Shown here: in pieces, positions 8,132-17,934 of the stretch | Layout of the letters: each line of letters begins with the position of its first letter | Numbering within the stretch: the first letter of the stretch is position 1 | Source of the DNA: Amycolatopsis sp. DSM 110486 | Lineage (GTDB): Bacteria > Actinomycetota > Actinomycetes > Mycobacteriales > Pseudonocardiaceae | Assembly (NCBI RefSeq): GCF_019468465.1 | Contig: NZ_CP080519.1 | Span: 2,805,001-2,869,000 of the forward strand | Length of the DNA stretch: 64,000 nucleotides | Direction: 5' to 3' | The notes under the pieces: model-generated | Seen by the model: only the letters and a program-made list of their open reading frames with translations | The model's database searches: none | What the model was told of the DNA's origin: nothing | Made by a program: the position numbers and the translations under genes

Positions 8132-8737
8132 GGTGGTGGTCCTTTCTGGTGCTCTGCGGTGACGGCCCCGGCGGCCGCTCGTGCCCGGGAGACGGAGCCG
8201 GTGGCGGGTTCTCGACATCGGCTGGACGGGAAATTACCGGTTCTTCGCTCGTGGTGATCGGGTATCGCGCTGACCTGTGGGTTGGGTTCGCGCTTGCGGT
8301 CCGGTTGGTCTGGGCGGATGGCGTGGGTGCTGGCTCGGCTTGGGCTTGGGCTTGGGCTTGGGCTTGGAAGCCGAGCCCGGACCGCGGTGGCAATCGAAGA
8401 TCGGAGCGCCCCTCACCGGACTGGTGCCACTCCGCGACTTGCCTGCGGTCGCCCCCACGCACCATGGCCGGCCCGGCCCTGCCCACCGCCGCGCATCCCA
8501 TCCGCCATGTCCCGCACCGCTCGCCATCGCGCACCCCGCCCGCGATGAACGCGCTACCACCCCGTCGCCCCTGCGGTGCCTCACAGCGCCCAGTCGCCCG
8601 TGCGCAGCGAACTTTCGCATCACCCATCTGCCGCAGTGACCTCATCCGTCACAGCAGCCCCGCGTAATCCGCCCTAACCTGCAACTTTCCATATTCACTC
8701 GAACGGATGAGCGAAACTCTCCCTGGAAATTGTCGGT
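8132..8737. other. 606-base intergenic region, no convincing gene
   Basis: It contains the promoter side of the deazaflavin-enzyme gene and a GGCTTG hexamer array. Several Arg/Pro-rich open frames run across it on both strands, but they lack ribosome binding sites and recognisable domains. I see no gene I can support. Confidence 0.5.
8337..8366. repeat. tandem hexamer (GGCTTG)5
   Basis: Five perfect head-to-tail copies of GGCTTG occur in non-coding DNA upstream of the DUF4253 gene. A homonucleotide-register array like this can vary by slippage. Confidence 0.9.
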
Positions 8738-8784
8738 CCCTCGAACTACTGTTCGACAAGCAGGACCGAACACCAGTTCGAGGG
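8738..8784 (+). promoter_or_regulatory. extended hairpin/dyad overlapping the DUF4253 ribosome binding site
   Basis: CCCTCGAACT (8738-8747) pairs perfectly with AGTTCGAGGG (8775-8784). Inside it, GTTCG (8751-8755) pairs with CGAAC (8767-8771), with a symmetric 3x3 internal loop. The distal arm runs into the SD sequence GAGGGGA, 8 bases before the ATG at 8792. As RNA it could mask translation initiation; as DNA it is a nearly symmetric 47-bp operator-like dyad. Confidence 0.6.
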
Positions 8785-8791
8785 GAAGCTC

Positions 8792-9553
8792 ATGACGATC
8801 GCACCGTTCCGCCCCGGCCTCGGGGCACCGCCGGTCCAGACCTTGCCGCCCGGGCGGTGGCACGGGCGCATCTGGGTGTCCGAGGAGCCGCTCGCGCGGC
8901 CGCACCGGTACCTGGAGTGCGTCGCGGAGTTCGAGCGCTCCGGGCTCTGGCCCGTGCTCATCCCGCACGACCAGCGGTTCGCCGCGCGCGGAGAAGACTG
9001 GCTCGACGACCGCGGCCGCCTCACTCCGGCGGGCCACCGGGTCGACTCCGTGGACCCCGCCGACGCCCTCGCGCGCTGGTGGGACACCTCGTGCTGCGAC
9101 GGCGCGTGCCTGCGCCCCTTCGGCACCCGCTTCCCCGGCCTCGCGCGCCGCTCGCACCGCCGCGCCGACCCCCTCGCCGAGGCGGGCAACACCGGCTCCA
9201 TCCTGGCCAACCGCAGCGCCCACCGCCTCGGCCTGGTCCAGACCGACCGCCCGGCCGACATCCCCGCCCTCCTCGGCTGGACGGGCATGATCAAGTCCAC
9301 CGACCAGGTCGCGGAGCTCTCGGCCGTCCTGCGCAGCTGGGAAGACCGCTTCGGCGCCACCCTGCTCTCCCTGGGCTTCGACTCCCTCACGCTGTCCGTC
9401 TCCGCCCCGCCGCGCACGCAGGCCCGCGCCCTCACCGTCGCGGCCGAGCACCGAGCCTTCAGCCTCCCCACGTACCTCTCCCAGCCCGGCACCCTCCGCG
9501 AGTACGCCAGCGGCCTCGTGCAGACCCGCCTATGGACCTTCTCGTGGGCCTGA
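8792..9553 (+). CDS. DUF4253 domain-containing protein
   Basis: A 253-residue soluble protein. The C-terminal ~110 residues match the DUF4253 signature seen in many actinomycetes: AVLRSWEDRFGATLLSLGFD, then LTLSVSAPP and ALTVAAEHRAF. The N-terminal part (WPVLIPHDQRF, ARWWDTSC) is also typical. The function of the family is unknown; it resembles stand-alone immunity or SMI1-like cytosolic proteins in size (inference). The ATG is preceded by GAGGGGAAG, and that RBS lies in an unusually strong hairpin. No toxin gene or other partner is adjacent; repeats flank both sides. Confidence 0.82.
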   Translation: MTIAPFRPGLGAPPVQTLPPGRWHGRIWVSEEPLARPHRYLECVAEFERSGLWPVLIPHDQRFAARGEDWLDDRGRLTPAGHRVDSVDPADALARWWDTSCCDGACLRPFGTRFPGLARRSHRRADPLAEAGNTGSILANRSAHRLGLVQTDRPADIPALLGWTGMIKSTDQVAELSAVLRSWEDRFGATLLSLGFDSLTLSVSAPPRTQARALTVAAEHRAFSLPTYLSQPGTLREYASGLVQTRLWTFSWA

Positions 9554-9570
9554 CGCCACCCCACCCGCGC

Positions 9571-9830
9571 CGGCAGGCCTCCCGGCCCCCGAGCCCAGCC
9601 GGCGCACCCACCTTCAGCCGGCGAGCCGCCCAGAGCAGCTCGCCGCCCCCATCACGAGCCGCGCCAGCCGGCCTCCCGATCCCCGAGTTCAGCGGGCGCA
9701 CCCAGCTCCAGCCGACGAGCCGCCCGGGCACGCCCATCACCAGCCCACACCGGCGGGCCTCCCGATCCCCGAGCCCGGTCGACGCACCCACCTCCAGCCG
9801 ACGAGCCGCCTGGGCAGGCCCATCGCCAGC
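9571..9830. repeat. three degenerate tandem repeats of about 83-97 bp
   Basis: Units start near 9571, 9668 and 9751. Each contains GGCCTCCCGRYCCCCGAG, then GGCGCACCCA, CAGCCGRCGAGCCGCC and a CCCATC(A/G)C motif. They lie in the 630-base gap between the DUF4253 and DUF72 genes (9554-10183). Nothing in the gap has an RBS or a recognisable protein, and the remainder (9831-10183) shows no feature I can name. Confidence 0.7.
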
Positions 9831-10183
9831 GGTGCCGGGCGTGGCCGTCCGCCGGGCGCGCGCGGGCCCGGCCAATGCCGCGGCCCTGGGCGACCGGCGT
9901 CCGAAGGTCCTCGCGGCCGGGTTCCGCACCCGGCCGGGCAACTCCGGCCATAGCGCCACACCGTGATCCCCCGCAGCAGCCCACCTCACCGCGAGCTGCC
10001 TGCACGGCGGCGGGGCGAGGCAGTCCACCGCACTCTCCACCACACTGAGCAAGACAGGACGTGAGACAGATGTCCTCTCGGTTGGGTCGGTTGTCCCGAA
10101 GTCCGGTGCGGGTGTCCGGGCGGCGGTTGCGCGGGCGGGTTTACCGGAATCTGCCGAGGGGAATCACGCCGCGGAGAAGGGCG

Positions 10184-11029
10184 GTGAGGGAGATCGCCGG
10201 GATTCGGATCGGGACGTCGGGGTGGCGGTACCCGCCGTGGCGCCGCGAGTTCTACCCCGAGGGGCTGCCGCAGCGCCGCGAGCTGGAGTACCTGTCGCGG
10301 CGGCTGAACTCCGTGGAGCTCAACGGGTCGTTCTACTCACTGCAGACCCCCGACCGCTACACCGCCTGGGCCGACCAGACCCCGGCCGATTTCGTGTTCG
10401 CCGTGAAGGGCGGGCGCTTCATCACGCACCTCAAGCGGCTGCGTGACGTCGAACCTGCCGTCGCCAACTTCTTCGCGTCCGGCGTGCTCGCGCTCGGCGA
10501 AAAACTGGGCCCGGTCCTGTGGCAACTGCCCGCACGGCTCGAGTTCGACCCCGACCGCGTCGAGACCTTCCTCGGTCTGCTGCCCCGCACCACCACCGAA
10601 GCCGCCGCGCTCGGCGCGAAGCACGACGACAAGCTCAAGACCCCACCCCACCTCGAACCCGGCAAGAACCGGCCCATCCGGCACGCGCTCGAAGTCCGCC
10701 ACCCCAGCTTCGTCACCCCGGAAGCCCTCGGCCTGCTCCGAGAAAACGACGTCGCCCTCGTCGTCGCCGACACCGCCGGCCGCTGGCCGTACCGCGAGGA
10801 CCAGACCACGAACTTCACCTACATCCGCCTCCACGGCGACGTCGAGCTCTACACCAGCGGCTACACCGAATCCGCCCTGCGCACCTGGGCCACCAAGATC
10901 ACCGCCTGGCACGCCGACGGCCACCGCGACGTCCACGTCTACTTCGACAACGACGTCAAAGTCGAAGCTCCCCGCAACGCCATCACCCTCTCGAACCTCC
11001 TGCACCTCAAGCCGCCACCGGCACAGTGA
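10184..11029 (+). CDS. DUF72 (YecE-like) family protein
   Basis: A 281-residue TIM-barrel-like DUF72 protein. It has the conserved opening IRIGTSGWRYPPWRREFYP. Next come LNSVELNGSFY, FVFAVKGGRFITH, GPVLWQLP, the LEVRHPSF segment, a stretch with VALVVADTAGRWP, and FTYIRLHG followed later by HVYFDNDVKVEAP. The family is widespread and its reaction is not established. I prefer the GTG at 10184, which has AGAAGG upstream and gives the usual short N-terminus (VREIAGIRIGTSGW). An in-frame ATG at 10070 or GTG at 10061 would add about 40 Arg-rich residues unlike the family. It stands alone between two repeat-rich gaps. Confidence 0.87.
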   Translation: MREIAGIRIGTSGWRYPPWRREFYPEGLPQRRELEYLSRRLNSVELNGSFYSLQTPDRYTAWADQTPADFVFAVKGGRFITHLKRLRDVEPAVANFFASGVLALGEKLGPVLWQLPARLEFDPDRVETFLGLLPRTTTEAAALGAKHDDKLKTPPHLEPGKNRPIRHALEVRHPSFVTPEALGLLRENDVALVVADTAGRWPYREDQTTNFTYIRLHGDVELYTSGYTESALRTWATKITAWHADGHRDVHVYFDNDVKVEAPRNAITLSNLLHLKPPPAQ

Positions 11030-11130
11030 GCGCACAGTGAGCGCCATCCGGTTGGCTAAGGCGTACGGGTGCAGGTGGTCTGCCTGCTGTCTCTGGGGGT
11101 CGGCACGCAGACCACCGCACCACGTGCCCC

Positions 11131-11400
11131 TGGCAACTTGCCACGCCCCACGGCAATCCCCACCATGCCCGGCAACTCGCGACCCGAACCGGCAACTCCC
11201 GGCAAGCTCTGGCCAGCATCAATGCATCCGGCAACCTGCCAGGCACCGCGGCAACTCCCACGGCCTGACAAACCAGCGACAATCGCCAAGCCGAGTGGCA
11301 ACTTGCCAAACCCCACAGCAACATTCCCCGCTGACCGGCACATCGCCTCCACCACCGGCATCCCGCCACACCGAACGGCAAGCCAGCCACAGCCGGCAGC
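11131..11400. repeat. intergenic array of GGCAA-type motifs
   Basis: About a dozen GGCAA(C/T/G)-like words occur every 15-40 bases. They include two identical TGGCAACTTGCCA palindromes (11131-11143 and 11296-11308), GGCAACCTGCC near 11230, and GGCAACTC at 11171, 11191 and 11250. The region separates the DUF72 gene from the convergent AfsR-like gene. It has no credible ORF and is too irregular for CRISPR. Confidence 0.65.
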
Positions 11401-14154
11401 TCAGCCCGAAACCATCGCAGCCAGCTTCGCCCGGACGTCCGCCGCGTCGGGGTGCGCGAGGTCGGTGAGGAGGTGGACCGAGCGGAGCCAGCAGTCGCGG
11501 GCGGCGGCGGGGTGGCCGAGGCGCAGGTGGGCCGTGCCGAGTTGGGCGAGGACGTCGGCGGCTTCGTAGTGCTCGTCCATCGCGAAGAACATGTCCACGG
11601 CGTCCGACATGCACTCGATGCCCTCAGCCGACCGGCCCACGCCGAGGAGGGCTTTGGCGCGGGTGGTCAGGGAGAAGCGGCCGTCACGAGGAGCAGGCGC
11701 CAAGGCCAATGCCTCGTCTGCCAAAGCCAAGGCACGCGGGAAATCCCCGAACCGGCAGCACAAATCCCCCAGCGCGCGCAGCACGTTGGCCTCGAAGCCG
11801 GTCATCCGCAGGTCCCGGACGATCTCCAGCGCCCGCGTGCCGTGGGCGAGCGCCGCGGGGAAGTCGGACGACGAATCGGCCGCCATGGCCAGGTTGTACA
11901 GCGCCCGCGCCTCGCCCTCGCGCGAGCCGAGCTCGCGTTGCAGCACCAGCGCCTGCTCGAGGTACCGCCGCGCCGACGGGTAATCGCGCACAACCCCGTC
12001 GATCACGCCGAGACAGTTGAGGATCCCGGCCTCGCCACCCCGATCGCCGGACAGCCTCGTGCCCCGCAGGGCCAGCTCGTTGAGCGCCCGCCAGTCGTCG
12101 ACGCCGGCGCGCCCGGCGAAGTACGTGAACATCAGCCACGTGAGCTTCCAGCAATGCGCGTACTCCCGCAGCCGGAAAGCCAGATGCACAGCCGCGACGA
12201 GGTTCCCGTACTCCGCGCCGAACCACGCCAGCCCCGCGTGGTAGTCGGCGAACGCGAGTCCACCGTCCACACGCAACTCCAGCGACCCGTAGATCCGCTC
12301 GGGCCGCATCGCCCGCGAAGCGTTCAACGCCGAAGAAAGATAGAAATCCAACAGTCGCAACCGTGCCGCCGACGTCTCCTCGGCACTGTCCACATGGTAC
12401 GCGAGCTCTGCCGCGTACGCCCGAATCAGATCGTGGAACTGGTAGCGGCCCGGCTGCGGCTGAGTGAGCAGGTGCGCGGACACCAGGGCGTCCAAAGCGG
12501 ACCCCGGCGGCGACCCCAGCAGCACCTCGGCGACGGCAGGCGTCACATCCGGCCCCGACGGCAGGCCCAGTAACCGCAACAACCGCGCGGCAGCCGGTGG
12601 CAACGCTCGGTACGAGTACGAGAACACCGATCGGATGTTCGTCTCCTCGCCATCACCGAGGTCGAACAACCCGAGCCGATCAGGTTCGGCGTCCAACACA
12701 TCTACAAAGGATCCCAGCGGGTAGTCCGGGAACTGCGCCGCCCGCACGGCCAGGATCCGGATCGCCAGCGGCAGCCCGCCGCAGTACTCCACAAAGCGTG
12801 ACGTGGCAACAGGATCCGCGTTGACGCGGTCGAAGCCGATCGCCGAGGCCAGCAGCTCGACGGCGCCCGCCTCGTCCAGCTCCTCGAGCGCGATCCGGCG
12901 CGCGCCGTGCGTCGCGACGAGGCCGCGCAGCTGCCAGCGGCTCGTCACCACGACCAGGCAGCCCGGCCCCGGCAGCAGCGGCCGCACCTGCTCGGTGCTG
13001 TTGGCGTTGTCCAGTACCACGAGCAGCCGCCGCCCCGCCGTGTGCGTGCGCCACGTCGCGGCGCGACCGTCCACATCGGCCGGAATCTGGTCACCAGGGA
13101 CACCCAGCGCCGACAGTAAAGTTTCCAGCGCCGCCATCAGCTCCACCGGATCGCCAGGACCGTACCCGCGCAGGTTCAGGAACACCTGTCCGCCCGGGAA
13201 CCCATCCGCGATCTCGTGTGCGAAGTGGACGGACAGCGTGGTTTTCCCCATGCCACCCATGCCTTCAATGGAGGCGATAGGGGTCGACGTGCTGTCCTCC
13301 GCCGGAAGCAAAGCACGCAGCGCCTTCAAATCCGCCTCACGGCCGGCAAAAGCACCGAGGTCGGCAGGCAACTGGTGCGGCACCTGCGGCTCGACCGCCG
13401 GCTGATAAGGCGCCCCACCCAGCACGAGCCGGTGCACGCGTTGCAGGCCTGCCCCGGGATCGAGGCCAAGCTCCTCGGCGAGCACCGCGCTGATCCGCCG
13501 GTACACCTCGAGCGCCTCGGCCTGCCGTCCGGAATGGAACAACGCGAGTACGAGCTGCTCGTGCAGCCGTTCCCGTAACGGGTGTTCCCGGGTCAGCCGC
13601 GTCAGCTCCGGGACGACGGTGCCGAACTCGCCGACGGCGATCAACGCGTCGGCCCACAGCTCGCGCACGCGGGTGCGTTCCTCGGCGAGCTGGCCGGCCT
13701 CGTCGCGGTGCAGGGCGTCGGACTCGACGTTCTGCAGCGCCGGCCCGCGCCACTCCGCGAGTGCGTCGGCGAACAACCCCGCAGCACGACGGTGTTCGCC
13801 TTGTTCGAAAGCTGTCCTCCCCCGGGCTGTGAGTGTGCGAAAACGACCAAGATCCGTTGCCAACGGATCAAGATCCAGTAGATAACCACCACGCTCTGTG
13901 CGAATCGCAACACCTGGGCCTAGCGCGCGTCGCAGCCTCAGCACGTACGTCTGGAGGGCGCCCTTCGAACGGCGCTGGTCGTCGTTCCACAGCCAGCGGC
14001 CGAGCTCGTCCACGGACACCACGCGGTTGGCGCGCAGCAGCAGCCCGGCGAGCACGATCAGCGGGCGGCTCCCGCCCAGCGGCACGGCGCGGCCCCCGGC
14101 CACGACCTCGGCCGGGCCGAGCACCCGGAAGTCGAGGCCGTCCACACGTCTCAT
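11401..14154 (-). CDS. AfsR/SARP-family transcriptional regulator with NB-ARC and TPR domains
   Basis: A 917-residue regulator. Residues 1-95 form the SARP winged-helix DNA-binding domain (FRVLGPAEVVAGGRAVPLGG ... VVSVDELGRWLW). A bacterial transcriptional activation domain follows to about residue 245. The NB-ARC/STAND ATPase has Walker A GMGGMGKTTLSVHF, Walker B RLLVVLDNANS and CGGLPLAIRILAVRA. The C-terminal ~300 residues are TPR-like helices (e.g. ARRYLEQALVLQRELGSREG). AfsR-type proteins activate secondary metabolism or developmental genes, but no biosynthetic cluster adjoins this one. I chose ATG 14154; the upstream in-frame extension is antisense to menC. It is divergent from menC with a 54-base spacer. 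Confidence 0.92.
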   Translation of the reverse strand: MRRVDGLDFRVLGPAEVVAGGRAVPLGGSRPLIVLAGLLLRANRVVSVDELGRWLWNDDQRRSKGALQTYVLRLRRALGPGVAIRTERGGYLLDLDPLATDLGRFRTLTARGRTAFEQGEHRRAAGLFADALAEWRGPALQNVESDALHRDEAGQLAEERTRVRELWADALIAVGEFGTVVPELTRLTREHPLRERLHEQLVLALFHSGRQAEALEVYRRISAVLAEELGLDPGAGLQRVHRLVLGGAPYQPAVEPQVPHQLPADLGAFAGREADLKALRALLPAEDSTSTPIASIEGMGGMGKTTLSVHFAHEIADGFPGGQVFLNLRGYGPGDPVELMAALETLLSALGVPGDQIPADVDGRAATWRTHTAGRRLLVVLDNANSTEQVRPLLPGPGCLVVVTSRWQLRGLVATHGARRIALEELDEAGAVELLASAIGFDRVNADPVATSRFVEYCGGLPLAIRILAVRAAQFPDYPLGSFVDVLDAEPDRLGLFDLGDGEETNIRSVFSYSYRALPPAAARLLRLLGLPSGPDVTPAVAEVLLGSPPGSALDALVSAHLLTQPQPGRYQFHDLIRAYAAELAYHVDSAEETSAARLRLLDFYLSSALNASRAMRPERIYGSLELRVDGGLAFADYHAGLAWFGAEYGNLVAAVHLAFRLREYAHCWKLTWLMFTYFAGRAGVDDWRALNELALRGTRLSGDRGGEAGILNCLGVIDGVVRDYPSARRYLEQALVLQRELGSREGEARALYNLAMAADSSSDFPAALAHGTRALEIVRDLRMTGFEANVLRALGDLCCRFGDFPRALALADEALALAPAPRDGRFSLTTRAKALLGVGRSAEGIECMSDAVDMFFAMDEHYEAADVLAQLGTAHLRLGHPAAARDCWLRSVHLLTDLAHPDAADVRAKLAAMVSG

Positions 14155-14208
14155 TCTGGCCGGTCGCCGCCCGATCGGCACGTGACTTCGCCAGTGGCAT
14201 GATCTGCG

Positions 14209-15147
14209 GTGATGAAGGTCTACGCGCTGCCCCTGCACAACCGGTTCCGGGACATCACCGTCCGTGAAGGCGTCCTGTTCGAAGGACCCGCCGGGTGGGG
14301 TGAATTCTGCCCGTTCGCGGACTATTCGGACGCCGAGAGCGTGCCGTGGCTGGCGAGCGCCCTGGAGGCGAGCAAGCAGGGCTGGCCCGCCGCGGTGCGC
14401 GAACGTGTCGAGGTCAACACGACCGTCCCCGTCGTGCCGCCGGACCGCGCCCACGCGCTGGTCCGCGCCTCCGGCTGCCGCACGGCGAAGGTGAAGGTCG
14501 CCGACAAGCGCTCCACACTCGCCGACGACTGCGCCCGCCTCGAAGCCGTCCGCGACGCCCTCGGCCCGGCCGGCGCCATCCGCGTCGACGCCAACACGGC
14601 CTGGGACGTCGACACCGCCGTCACCGCGCTCGCCGCCCTCGACAAGGCCGCCGGCGGCCTCGAGTACGCCGAACAGCCATGCCGCACCATCGACGAGCTG
14701 GCCGCCGTCCGGCGCCGCGTGTCCGTGCGCATCGCCGCCGACGAGTCGATCCGCCGCGCCGAGGACCCGCTGAAGGTCGCCGTCGCCGGGGCCGCCGACA
14801 TCGCCGTGCTGAAGGTCGCCCCCCTCGGCGGCGTGCGGCGCGCCCTGGAGGTGGCCGAGGCGTGCGGGCTGCCGTGCGTCGTGTCGTCCGCTGTCGAGAC
14901 CAGCGTGGGCCTCGCCGCCGGCCTGGCCCTCGCGGGCGCCCTCCCGCAGCTCGACTTCGCCTGCGGCCTGGGCACGATGTCCCTGCTGACCGGCGACGTC
15001 AGCACGACGTCGCTGTCCCCCGTGGACGGTTACCTCCCGGTCCTGCCGCAGGCGCCGGTGCCGGATCGCTTCGAGGAGTTCGCCGCCGCGCCCGACGTCA
15101 CCGAGGCCTGGCTGGCCCGGTTGGACCGGGTGCGCGCGCTGCGCTGA
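14209..15147 (+). CDS. menC: o-succinylbenzoate synthase
   Basis: A 312-residue enolase-superfamily enzyme that dehydrates SHCHC to o-succinylbenzoate in menaquinone biosynthesis. Visible active-site elements are the KxK motif TAKVKVAD (general base), the metal ligands in RVDANTAW, EYAEQPC and IAADESI, and the second lysine in AVLKVAPLGG. The N-terminal capping domain starts KVYALPLHNRFRDITVREG. Start is GTG 14209 or the adjoining ATG 14212; no strong RBS separates them. No other men genes are nearby, which is common in actinomycetes. The gene is transcribed away from the AfsR-like regulator. Confidence 0.9.
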   Translation: MMKVYALPLHNRFRDITVREGVLFEGPAGWGEFCPFADYSDAESVPWLASALEASKQGWPAAVRERVEVNTTVPVVPPDRAHALVRASGCRTAKVKVADKRSTLADDCARLEAVRDALGPAGAIRVDANTAWDVDTAVTALAALDKAAGGLEYAEQPCRTIDELAAVRRRVSVRIAADESIRRAEDPLKVAVAGAADIAVLKVAPLGGVRRALEVAEACGLPCVVSSAVETSVGLAAGLALAGALPQLDFACGLGTMSLLTGDVSTTSLSPVDGYLPVLPQAPVPDRFEEFAAAPDVTEAWLARLDRVRALR

Positions 15148-15190
15148 CCTTCACCGCCACCAGCCCAGGTGAGCGGGGACCAGCCAAGCA

Positions 15191-15460
15191 TCAGCCCACT
15201 CCTGGTCCGGTTCCTCCGGCAGCGGAGACCCCGCCAGCCACCAACGACTCCAGCTCACGCTCCAACTCCTCGGCGGCCACCAACGCCTCGGCTCGCGAGT
15301 GGCGGCCACGGCGGAGGTCGCGGAGGTCGCAGGCGAAACGCACACCGGCGCGGCAGGAGACGATGCAGTGAGCGTTGGCACCCGAATTTCCCCGACCCCG
15401 CCTCAGGGTCGGAGTCCAGGGTCGGGCTCCGGGCCGTTCCCCGATGTGCCGAGGGGCCAC
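15191..15460 (-). CDS. possible small hypothetical protein
   Basis: An 89-codon frame whose C-terminal two thirds (CIVSCRAGVRFACDLRDLRR ... VAAEELERELESLV) has the strong third-position GC bias of real genes here and predicts an amphipathic helix. The N-terminal part (from the ATG at 15460) looks less coding, so the true start is unclear. It lies between menC and the PspC gene. I recognise no family; it may be a gene remnant. Confidence 0.28.
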   Translation of the reverse strand: MAPRHIGERPGARPWTPTLRRGRGNSGANAHCIVSCRAGVRFACDLRDLRRGRHSRAEALVAAEELERELESLVAGGVSAAGGTGPGVG

Positions 15461-15479
15461 GCGGCGGAGTATTCATGGC

Positions 15480-15701
15480 ATGACGAACAGCGTGTACACC
15501 CCGGAAACCAAGAAGCTCTTCCGCAGCCGCACCGACCGGATGTTGACCGGGGTCTGCGGGGGCTGGGCCGACTACCTCGGCGTCGACCCGACGATGGTCC
15601 GCATCGCGGTCGTGGCCGCGACGGTGCTGTCGGCCGGGATCATGTTGCCGGTTTACGTCGCCGCTGCCGTGTTGACGCCCGAAGCGACCCAAGCCGCCTG
15701 A
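15480..15701 (+). CDS. PspC domain-containing membrane protein
   Basis: A 73-residue protein made almost entirely of a PspC domain. KKLFRSRTDRMLTGVCGGWA is the family signature, followed by DYLGVDPTMVRIAVVAATVL and a second hydrophobic stretch (GIMLPVYVAAAVLTPE). PspC-type proteins sit in the inner membrane and act in envelope-stress signalling. Here no pspA, pspB or sensor kinase is adjacent, so it is a stand-alone copy. The ATG is at 15480. A strong hairpin terminator follows 59 bases after the stop. Confidence 0.85.
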   Translation: MTNSVYTPETKKLFRSRTDRMLTGVCGGWADYLGVDPTMVRIAVVAATVLSAGIMLPVYVAAAVLTPEATQAA

Positions 15702-15760
15702 CCCGTCGCGGCCGGGGAGGGCCGCGGTACTGGGGGGAAGGGGTGGCACAACCAAGGGGG

Positions 15761-15801
15761 AGCGAACGGCCCGGGCGCGGGGAGCGCCCGGGCCGTTCGC
15801 T
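15761..15801 (+). terminator. strong hairpin terminator after the PspC gene
   Basis: A perfect 18-bp stem (AGCGAACGGCCCGGGCGC, 15761-15778; complement 15784-15801) with a 5-base loop and no U-tract, typical of actinomycete terminators. It can act in both directions between PspC and groEL. The rest of the gap 15702-16031 holds only the groEL terminator. Confidence 0.8.
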
Positions 15802-15966
15802 GTGTCCACATCGGACGAAACCAAAAAAATCCGGCGCCGGCGGCCACGAGCCGACGCCCACGCGAGCACGCCGGCCGACTTCCACACCGATGCCGCAGGA
15901 CCGACCGGCCCGATCGAAGCCACACCCCGAAGCCCGACCGCAGGCACAAACCCGTGGCCAACAAAG

Positions 15967-16004
15967 GGAAAAGCCCGGACCACCGAAGTGGACCGGGCTT
16001 TTCC
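15967..16004 (-). terminator. groEL terminator
   Basis: On the reverse strand the stem GGAAAAGCCCGG...CCAC closes on a UUCG tetraloop, with a T-rich run in the distal arm, 28 bases after the groEL stop. Confidence 0.8.
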
Positions 16005-16031
16005 GGATCTAGCGTCAAACAGCAGCCGAAC

Positions 16032-17717
<1,686 letters not shown>

Positions 17718-17846
17718 TCAGCTCAAGACCCCGTCAGCGGCGGCAGCAGGACACGTCCTCGGCCAGGCTCGGTGCCCGCGACGGACGACTGACCTGGGCC
17801 AGCCTCACCGTCCCGACCTTCAAGCGCGCAGTCGGTGACCGCACGC

Positions 17847-17873
17847 TTGGCACTCAACGGCGTCGAGTGCCAA
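17847..17873 (-). promoter_or_regulatory. CIRCE operator 1 (HrcA site) upstream of groEL
   Basis: TTGGCACTC-N9-GAGTGCCAA is a perfectly symmetric variant of the CIRCE consensus TTAGCACTC-N9-GAGTGCTAA. Confidence 0.92.
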
Positions 17874-17881
17874 TGCCGTGT

Positions 17882-17908
17882 TTAGCACTCCCACGGTGAG
17901 AGTGCAAG
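17882..17908 (-). promoter_or_regulatory. CIRCE operator 2 (HrcA site) upstream of groEL
   Basis: TTAGCACTC-N9-GAGTGCAAG has a perfect left half and one imperfect right half. Its centre is 35 bases from the first site, so the two lie on nearby helical faces. Confidence 0.88.
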
Positions 17909-17934
17909 AACCGCAGGTCAGTGATCCACGCTTG

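Noticed and set aside
8234..8623. 129-codon reverse frame with a KPKPKPKPKP stretch
   Set aside because: The Lys-Pro run is only the (GGCTTG)5 array read in this frame; no RBS or domain elsewhere.
9459..10052. 197-codon reverse frame across the tandem repeats
   Set aside because: It overlaps the DUF4253 gene, is Arg/Gly-rich, and its apparent repeats follow the DNA repeats without conserved protein periodicity.
11131..11400. CRISPR array
   Set aside because: Motifs are short (5-13 bases), unevenly spaced and variable, with no cas genes nearby.
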